The notes under the pieces were generated by a model. It was not told where the DNA came from. It did not search any database and saw only the letters and a list, made by a program, of their open reading frames with translations. A stretch of 52,432 nt of DNA from Scleroderma bovista (lineage: Eukaryota > Basidiomycota > Agaricomycetes > Boletales > Sclerodermataceae). A program made the translations under genes and the position numbers. The stretch is taken from assembly GCA_037178675.1 (NCBI GenBank), contig JAYMGJ010000148.1, positions 1-52,432 of the forward strand, written 5' to 3'. Numbering within the stretch: position 1 is the stretch's first letter; every line of letters begins with the position of its first letter. Positions 46,045 to 52,432 of the stretch are shown here, one piece after another.

Positions 46045-48198
46045 ATGACAATACTCACAGAAGACAGCCCTTTACTCGATCCCGACAACAAGGAGAAAAG
46101 ACTCCTCCGCAAGCTCGACAGGAGGATCTTACCGTTAACATGCTTGCTCTACTTATTTGCCTGTGGGTCGATCTGCGGTTGTCTTCCACTCATAGCCCAC
46201 AAGTCGCCCAGATCTCGACAGATCTAACTTGGGAAACGCACGTTTACAAGGCTTACCCGACGATACTCTCGGCGGCGATCCTACCGGTGTCATGTTCGAC
46301 TACGTCAATTCTGCCTTCTACATAACCTATGTAAGTCAGAAGGGGGGTAAATGGGGAGCACGCGCCATTGACAGTCAACTAGATCATATGTCAAGTGCCA
46401 TGGACTGTGCTCTCAAAGTACTATAGCCCGCGATTGTGGATCGGATACTCTGCAATACTATGGGGCCTCTGTTCCACCTTGATGGTTCGGTTGCATATAT
46501 TCTTGTTACTTACCCCTATTCACGTGATCCAGTCGACTGCAAACAGTTTTACCGAACTGATCGTTGCCCGATTGATGCTCGGCATCTTCGAAGCTGCGTT
46601 CGGACCTTCCGTTGTTTTATACTTTTGTGTGTATACTTTCTATCAATCACCCGCTCTGTCGGGCTGATTGTATGCAAGCATTCTATTATACCAAGAAGGA
46701 ATACGGTACGCGTGTCGCATATTGGTTTGGATTCGCTGCCGTCGCAGGCGCATTCGGAGGACTCCTTGCATACGGTATTCACCACACCGAGGGCTTCATC
46801 GCTCACTGGAGACTTCTGTTCATCCTAGAAGTATGTTCAAGCCATGTGGCGCATTTACCTTCAAACTAACGCCATTGCAGGGATTCCCTACAATCCTACT
46901 TGGAATAATATGTATCTTTTTACTTCCCGACAGGCCAGAATCGACAGAGTTTCTTACTCCGGCCGAACGCAAATTGGCCGTTGCTCGGATCAATAGGGGC
47001 ACAAGTAGTGACTTCGGTGCAGTGGTCAACTACAGTAAGAATTGTCCTTTCATCGCCTTGTTTAACTAAACTTGGTGCAGAACATGTCGTGGCAGCCTTC
47101 GTAGATTGGAGAGCAAGTTTTACATAGCCATCATCATTGTCTCTGCCTGACCCCCCATGCCAGGTGTATGGAGCTGGTGTTATCTACTTTGGCCTCAACT
47201 GCGCCCTGGGTTCCTTGTCGGCATTCTTACCCACGATCATATCAACCATGGGCTTTGGCAGTAAGTCACACCATTTCGTAGATTGTTCAAAGAAGTTACC
47301 TCGCGTTTGATCACTTGCAGGTATTGCGCTCGCCCAACTTATGGTTGTCCCACCGTATGCTGCAGCTGGAATATTCCTTGTAATCATATCTTATATCTCG
47401 GATAAAGTACGAATTAGAGGCCCCTTTATTGTTGCAGCATGCGCCTTTGGAGGTCTAGGCTATCTGTCAGTCATGACCTTATCTCGAACCCACCATCATC
47501 TAAACCCCATAAAGGATTCTGCTAGGCGCTACACACAACCAATACATTCGCTATTTTGCCACGTTTTGCGTTGCCATCGGAACATACACCAGCATAGGCC
47601 TGGTGCTAGCGTGGTGTAAGGGTAATTTCTATGACGCAAAATTAGCAACGAAGCTGACCCAAATGTGCCATGAAGTCACCCACAACCTTGGCTCGGAAAC
47701 AAAGAGGGCGACGGGAATGCCCCTCTTTGGAGCCATTGGTCAGTGTGGCAGTATCTTAGGCTCCCACTTATACCCGTTGACCGAGGGACCTGCGTATACG
47801 TGCGTTCATCTCCGCCCCATGTGGTCATACTAATTACTGAACTATCGAGAACAGGCGTGGTTTTGGAAGTACGTCGCTTGAGCACTTGTCATGTGTGGAG
47901 TCCTCACTAATTCCCCGATAGTATCGGCTTTTCTGTTGATCTTGGGTGCAGTCTGTGCACTGATACTGAGTGTGAGCTTGACATGCCCCAAAGTCATTGA
48001 GCATAGTAACCGAACTACTGTTCTAGCTCTCATATCGAATGGAGAATAGGTTGCGCGACGAGCAATATGGAGTACCAGATCCGGACGAAACAGTAGATAC
48101 TTCGGAGTTCGCTGATAAGGTGCGTGCGCTTGAACTCTACCTTGACCAGCGTTGACCGGCCTCATTACCAGGCTCCTTCGTTCAGATATATACCATAA
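46045..48198 (+). CDS. MFS transporter of the anion:cation symporter (Dal5/allantoate permease-like) family
   Basis: Fifteen exons: 46045-46162, 46212-46330, 46383-46484, 46533-46626, 46679-46830, 46881-47034, 47081-47112, 47164-47260, 47321-47465, 47515-47615, 47676-47799, 47855-47868, 47922-47971, 48027-48119, 48172-48198; 474 codons (473 aa), as expected for a 12-helix MFS protein. Signatures: YLDRSNLGNARLQGLPDD after helix 1, VARLMLGIFEAAFGPSVVLY, VAYWFGFAAVAGAFGGLLAY, LPDRPESTEFLTPAER in the central loop, FLPTIISTMGFG, and NLGSETKRATGMPLFGAIGQ. It ends KAPSFRYIP, typical of the group. Likely a plasma-membrane carrier for an organic anion or small N-compound (allantoate, nicotinate or similar); substrate not predictable. 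Intron 7 (47,113-47,163) is GC-AG with a GCAAGT donor, and exon 12 is only 14 nt. Confidence 0.92.
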
Positions 48199-48799
48199 AC
48201 TGCTATCTAATAACGAGCACTTACGGTGAAGAAGTTACTTAATTATATCCAGACAATGTAATTCGGCCCATCTACGTGGTGCTGCAAGCGTGTACAATAC
48301 TGATCCCCATAACGTATAGCAGCGAGCTCTAGCCGTTCTGATGCCCACTCCCCGAATTCGAGATACACGGCCGACGTATGTCCAAGGTTGCGCCATAGTT
48401 GGTCACACATTGGCTCATCCTTTCCTGACCAACGAATTGGGAGCGGCCTGTTCATCGTAACAACAGCATTCATCACATTTTAGTCACGACAGGTGATAAC
48501 ATCAAGTAGATCGTAAAAGTCGTCAAGGTATGGAGAAAAAAATAGTGAAAGTAAAGGTCAAGAGACAAAGAAGGTGGTGTAGTAGTGTGGAGACGGGAAG
48601 ACAAGGGAGAATGTATATTCATCGATGTCTCCATAGGGAATAGGTATGTGGGAAAAACAGTATTAAAAGGTTGTAAACGGCGTTTCCTCACGATGAGATC
48701 CGCAATCCATTGATTTTGTGACGTGTATACAATCAGGGAAACCAAAACTTGCACAAAATATGACAAGATAGCCAAGGACCTAGACGGGAGAAAACACTG
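48199..48799. other. convergent 3' intergenic region
   Basis: Between the MFS stop and the Rrm4-like stop. Short frames on the minus strand (48,243-48,476; 48,473-48,775) have no recognisable features. Confidence 0.5.
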
Positions 48800-51672
48800 T
48801 TATTTGCCGCCAGCTTGCGAGGCTTGGAGAAGTAGAGCCTTTTCCTTGAGAACATTAGGATAGCTGTTCATCAGATGTGCAAGGGCACGCAGATCGTCTT
48901 GATCCAACAAAGCGATGGTAAGTTTGGGCTAAGAAAGGCGAACTGAGCCTTCAAAGAAAGATCCATGAAGCTGGCGAACTTACGGCTCCTTTGATTCCAA
49001 ATGACTTAATCGCCCTCCACCTACAGGATGACAAGTCAGCTGATATGTAAATCTGCCAAAAGTTACATATAAAAGAACAAACAATTTATCGCCAAGTTGT
49101 TGTTTCTGCGATTGTATAGGTTTGTCCAACAGACCATCAATGAATTCATCAGTTGCTTTCGCCACCAATGGATCTGGCTTCGGCAATGGTAACCCAGTTG
49201 GCGAAGGCGAATTGGCCAACTTGATAATTTCTGCAGCGGGAAGACGGGCCAGGGACGTAATAGAATACGTAGCCGAGGCTGGCGTGGCTGGCGTCGGCGA
49301 AGACGCTGCCGAGGGTCCACGTGAGGAGAGGGCGGGGGTCTGCGGAGAGTCCTCAACCACCGTAGTAACCAGCCTCTTTGCTTGAGGTGTAACAGGAACA
49401 ATAGGGGTGGGCTGCTGGGCTTCGGTGTCAGATTTCTGTTGCTCTTCCTCACCCTCTGAACATTCGAGGACCAATTTGGCATCTGCAATCTTGGCTCTAA
49501 GGACCTCGACATTGAAAAGACACATAGCGCGTTCACGCTTAGGCAAACTCATGAGCAACTCGGTAAGCTCGGTCTGTCTCGATGATTCGAGTTTGGCTAC
49601 CGCAACGGCCATGCGGTCTTTTTCTGAGATTGGTGGAACGGAACCAGATGGTGAAGATGTCCGTGGTGGTGTGGAAATCGACGCGGAAATCGATATTGGG
49701 GTCGATGGGTGTTCAGGAGCCGATGCAGTGGCATTGAGAGCATTAGCATCCAGCACACGGGAATCTTGAGAGGCTGCCGGGGACGGTGACTTGGCGGGTG
49801 AAGGCGATTTAGAAGTCCTCAATGCATTGCGAGCATGTGCAATCTGATCTCCGAACCTGGCTGGATCTTGTATACCAGCAACTACCTCGCTAAGAGACAG
49901 ACCAACTAGCGATCCGACGATAGCATCTACCTCGTGGGCCGGAACCGAATCGTTCGCTTTCACGCGTCTGCTGAGTTCGCCTGTGAGTACTTCTTTCCTT
50001 ACAACGGGTGAAAGAGCCGCAAGATCGTCATAACGCATCGGAAGGTTCAGTGTGCCAGAAAGAGCAGCCTGGAAAGAGCCCATCAGAATAACTCTACTGA
50101 TTCGAAAAGAAAAAGAAAAAGCCTACGTTGTAATAGCTGCCGGATCCTCTTCTTCCCCTGTCTTGCCGATCATGCCCAATGACAGGGGACCCAAGTGCAG
50201 AGGGAACGTGTCGCGGGCTAGAAAATCCAACGTAGCTTTCACCGCCCTCGCTCGCAGTTGGGCTTGTTGCACCACTGGCACTCCGAGGGTGACCATTGTG
50301 GCCAAAACGTTGTGCCAACTTCTCTTGTCGCAATTGCTTGGGTTCATGGAGTCTGACAACAATTTGCTTGGAACCAAGAACGGCGCCATTCATAGCATGC
50401 ATAGCAGCCGAAGCTATTGGATAATTCAACACACCACCCACATACAAGCGATCGTCCATACCTTGTTCTGGAGCTTGGTACGAAACGAAGCCGAACCCGC
50501 GGCTTTCACCACTTTCATTGCGCATCACACGAGCACTGACGGATGATTTAACAAGCAGGGTCATGGAAGGGCGGTAAAGTGATATTACCTAACAATCTGG
50601 CCAAACTACAAAGAGGAAATAAGAGGAAATGCCCGCGGTTCAGGAATTCAACTCACCTGACGGAAATGGGTGAACAGTTGGTTCGAATCGATCTCAGGAT
50701 CAAGGTTCTAAACAAAAAAGTGAGTGGGTGGAACGTAAATTGCAAGCGTGAGACCAACCTTGCAGAAAAGGTTACAAGGGTCGATTAAACCACTGTGACT
50801 GTTGGAACCAGGACCACTCAAGGGGGCCAATTGAACTTGTTGACCTGGCCCATGAATGAAAAGTGCGTTTCTTGCTCCATAAGGAGAGCTACGAGGAGGG
50901 GAATACTGCCAGCTCATTGTGAGTGGGAACAAAACCATACAAGGGGCCTCTTCACCTGTGTTGGGTATGGGTAAACAGAACCAGATGGAACGAAAGGAGC
51001 TGCGTGAGCACTAAATTCCGTAGGACCTCCGCTCGCTCTCCTGTTTTGGAATATTGTTACAGCAATATTTTGGCCATCAACTTCAAAACAATGCATAGCT
51101 TCTTCTGCGATACGTGCATCTTCTTCGCGCCAAAATTCTACAATACCGTTGTCGCTACCAAAACCAGTTTGAGTTCGGACAGATGCAAGGGCACCAAATG
51201 GTCGGAAGAGATCGTATAGTTGGCCGTCCGTGTAGCCCACTGGAAGGTGTTTCACAAGACGTGGCAAGGCTGATGGCGGCGGAAGGGGTGTAGGTGGAGT
51301 GGTAGGGGGGTATGGAGACAGGACCAAGTACACGGGAGGCTGAAGTCCTTGGATGGGACGCGACTGTAAGGTAGCCAAAGCCTTTTCAGCTGCATGATTG
51401 ACTTTGTCCATAAAATGTTCGACTTGGCATGAAATAATGGACACACCCTTCTCAAGAAACTTGAATTCGATCGTGCCATTAAGTGGACGATTACCATCGT
51501 CACGCGCGATATTTGGTCGGAATGGGGCACAAGACTGGAAGGTTCCTGCTAGGTTTTCGTCTGTCACATAAGGAGGTAGATTTGAAATGTAGAGCAAGGG
51601 TTCGTGAAGGTAAGGATGAGGCTGGTGGACTCCACTCTCTTGAGCGGGAGGGGAAGCATATCCAGAAGCCAT
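48800..51672 (-). CDS. Rrm4-like RNA-binding protein: three RRMs and two C-terminal MLLE domains
   Basis: Exons (minus): 51447-51672, 50956-51389, 50759-50905, 50657-50707, 50589-50605, 50462-50535, 50127-50413, 49083-50068, 48984-49020, 48800-48928; 796 codons (795 aa), close to Ustilago Rrm4 (792). RRM1 starts LLYISNLPPYVTDENLAGTF (about 26); RRM2 contains LPRLVKHLPVGYTDGQLYDL (about 117-195); RRM3 is NLFCKNLDPEIDSNQLFTHF through ESRGFGFVSYQAPEQ. MLLE1 lies at about 425-495 (VRKEVLTGELSRRVKANDS to VVAGIQDPARFGDQI). MLLE2 is at the C-terminus (QLGDKLWRAIKSFGIKGAPK then TIALLDQDDLRALAHLMNSY). In Ustilago this architecture carries mRNAs on early endosomes via the adaptor Upa1; orthology is inferred from domain order and length. 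Exon 5 is 17 nt. A 57-nt intron in RRM1 has no stop and keeps frame if retained. Confidence 0.92.
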
Positions 51673-52124
51673 CTTGAATATCGGCTAGGAATGACTACCT
51701 AGATGGGAGTTACGAACGAGAAGAACAAGTGGTGGTTATAGGGAAGGAGAACCAGACATGCGTGCAGACCAGCAGCCTTGAGCAAGCGTCAAAACTTGGG
51801 CTGGCACTGCAGCTGAAAATTCGTGTGTATCTTATGTCAGCGGTGCCACACGGGCCATGGTCGAGAACAATGGACTCCTGTCATTCCACTACAGATGTTT
51901 GTTCAGGACTTCGATGCACCAATGTCCCCCACATCCCTGCATAAAGATATCAGTGTATCAGCGAATATAATGAACCATTCTCGCCAAACATAAAGGTCAG
52001 GGCTTTCTCCACTTTAAGAGCTTCTGTATTTAATGCTAAAGTGGCGTGGAGGGTGCTCTGTCTGGCTCATGTCGTTCTCCTGTGCACTGTAATATGGTCA
52101 GGCACTTTATACCTCCTCGCTTCT
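51673..52124. other. upstream region of the Rrm4-like gene
   Basis: No coding signal seen; holds the promoter of the Rrm4-like gene and the 3' flank of whatever lies at the right edge. Confidence 0.5.
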
Positions 52125-52432
52125 TTACCGCCCACTGGCTACTAGGAAGTTGACTTGCAGTGACAGTCCTGTTGGAATGAATGTACCTATGGAGTTTGAA
52201 GCTATTTTCCAGGTCTGACTTAGTCTCCTAGACCCCAGAAGGTAGTCCTTCTCGACTAGGGGAGAGACTACAACCTTCCCGGTTTCCATGGCACAGATCA
52301 CACTGGCCGACGTACTGGAATGAAATGAACTAGGAGATCGATTGCATGTCACATGCTCCGGAGCTGTATACAGCGGTTCAACAAGCACATCTATGAGTGC
52401 TTTGAGGCCCGTACTCGACACTTCTCTCGGAT
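52125..52432 (-). CDS. possible 3' end of a minus-strand gene entering from the right edge
   Basis: A minus-strand frame is open from the window end to a stop at 52,125 (about 100 residues). Composition is protein-like (SSTGLKALIDVLVEPLYTAP, VICAMETGKVVVSPLVEKDY) but I recognise no family. It would be the C-terminus of a gene lying mostly outside the window. Support is an open frame only. Confidence 0.3.
   Translation of the reverse strand, partial: PREVSSTGLKALIDVLVEPLYTAPEHVTCNRSPSSFHSSTSASVICAMETGKVVVSPLVEKDYLLGSRRLSQTWKIASNSIGTFIPTGLSLQVNFLVASGR

Overview
The window is nuclear DNA from a filamentous basidiomycete, most likely an Agaricomycete. The evidence is a set of intron-rich genes with introns of about 46-62 nt, consensus GT(A/G)AGT donors and CTNA branch sites, and the presence of ergosterol C-24 methyltransferase (Erg6), an Rrm4-type endosomal RNA carrier, F-box/LRR and DXD glycosyltransferase families, and a HET-domain protein. 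No bacterial features, CRISPR array, rRNA or recognisable tRNA were found. Most gene models below were assembled by hand from splice sites; each stated total length divides by three and keeps frame through every junction.

Left part (1-14,300): one solid gene, the ribosome-biogenesis WD40 protein Pwp2/Utp1 (minus, 7 exons). It is followed by about 9 kb in which only weak small candidates can be proposed. Middle-left (14,350-21,520): an F-box protein, then a decay island holding two dead genes on opposite strands (a sphingoid-phosphate phosphatase relic and a P-loop GTPase relic). Next come two paralogous type II membrane glycosyltransferases on the plus strand, with the mitochondrial SDH flavinylation factor Sdh5/SDHAF2 between them on the minus strand.

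Centre (22,170-28,310, all minus): protein phosphatase 1 catalytic subunit, a PH-domain protein with a long disordered N-terminus, and mitochondrial ribosomal protein mL59. Then a 1,392-residue single-exon TPR-HET protein (plus) carries six nearly identical 270-bp repeat units, the architecture expected of a fungal self/non-self receptor.

Right part (34,100-52,432): a conserved-looking unknown protein; the NFX1/FAP1 zinc-finger factor head-to-head with RAD52 across only 156 bp containing two CACGTG boxes; an unknown protein; Erg6 divergent from a 15-exon MFS (Dal5/ACS family) transporter that uses a GC-AG intron and a 14-nt exon; and an Rrm4-like protein with three RRMs and two MLLE domains that includes a 17-nt exon. 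The genes are mostly housekeeping and unrelated in pathway; there is no biosynthetic cluster or recognisable mobile element. The most unusual locus is the TPR-HET gene.
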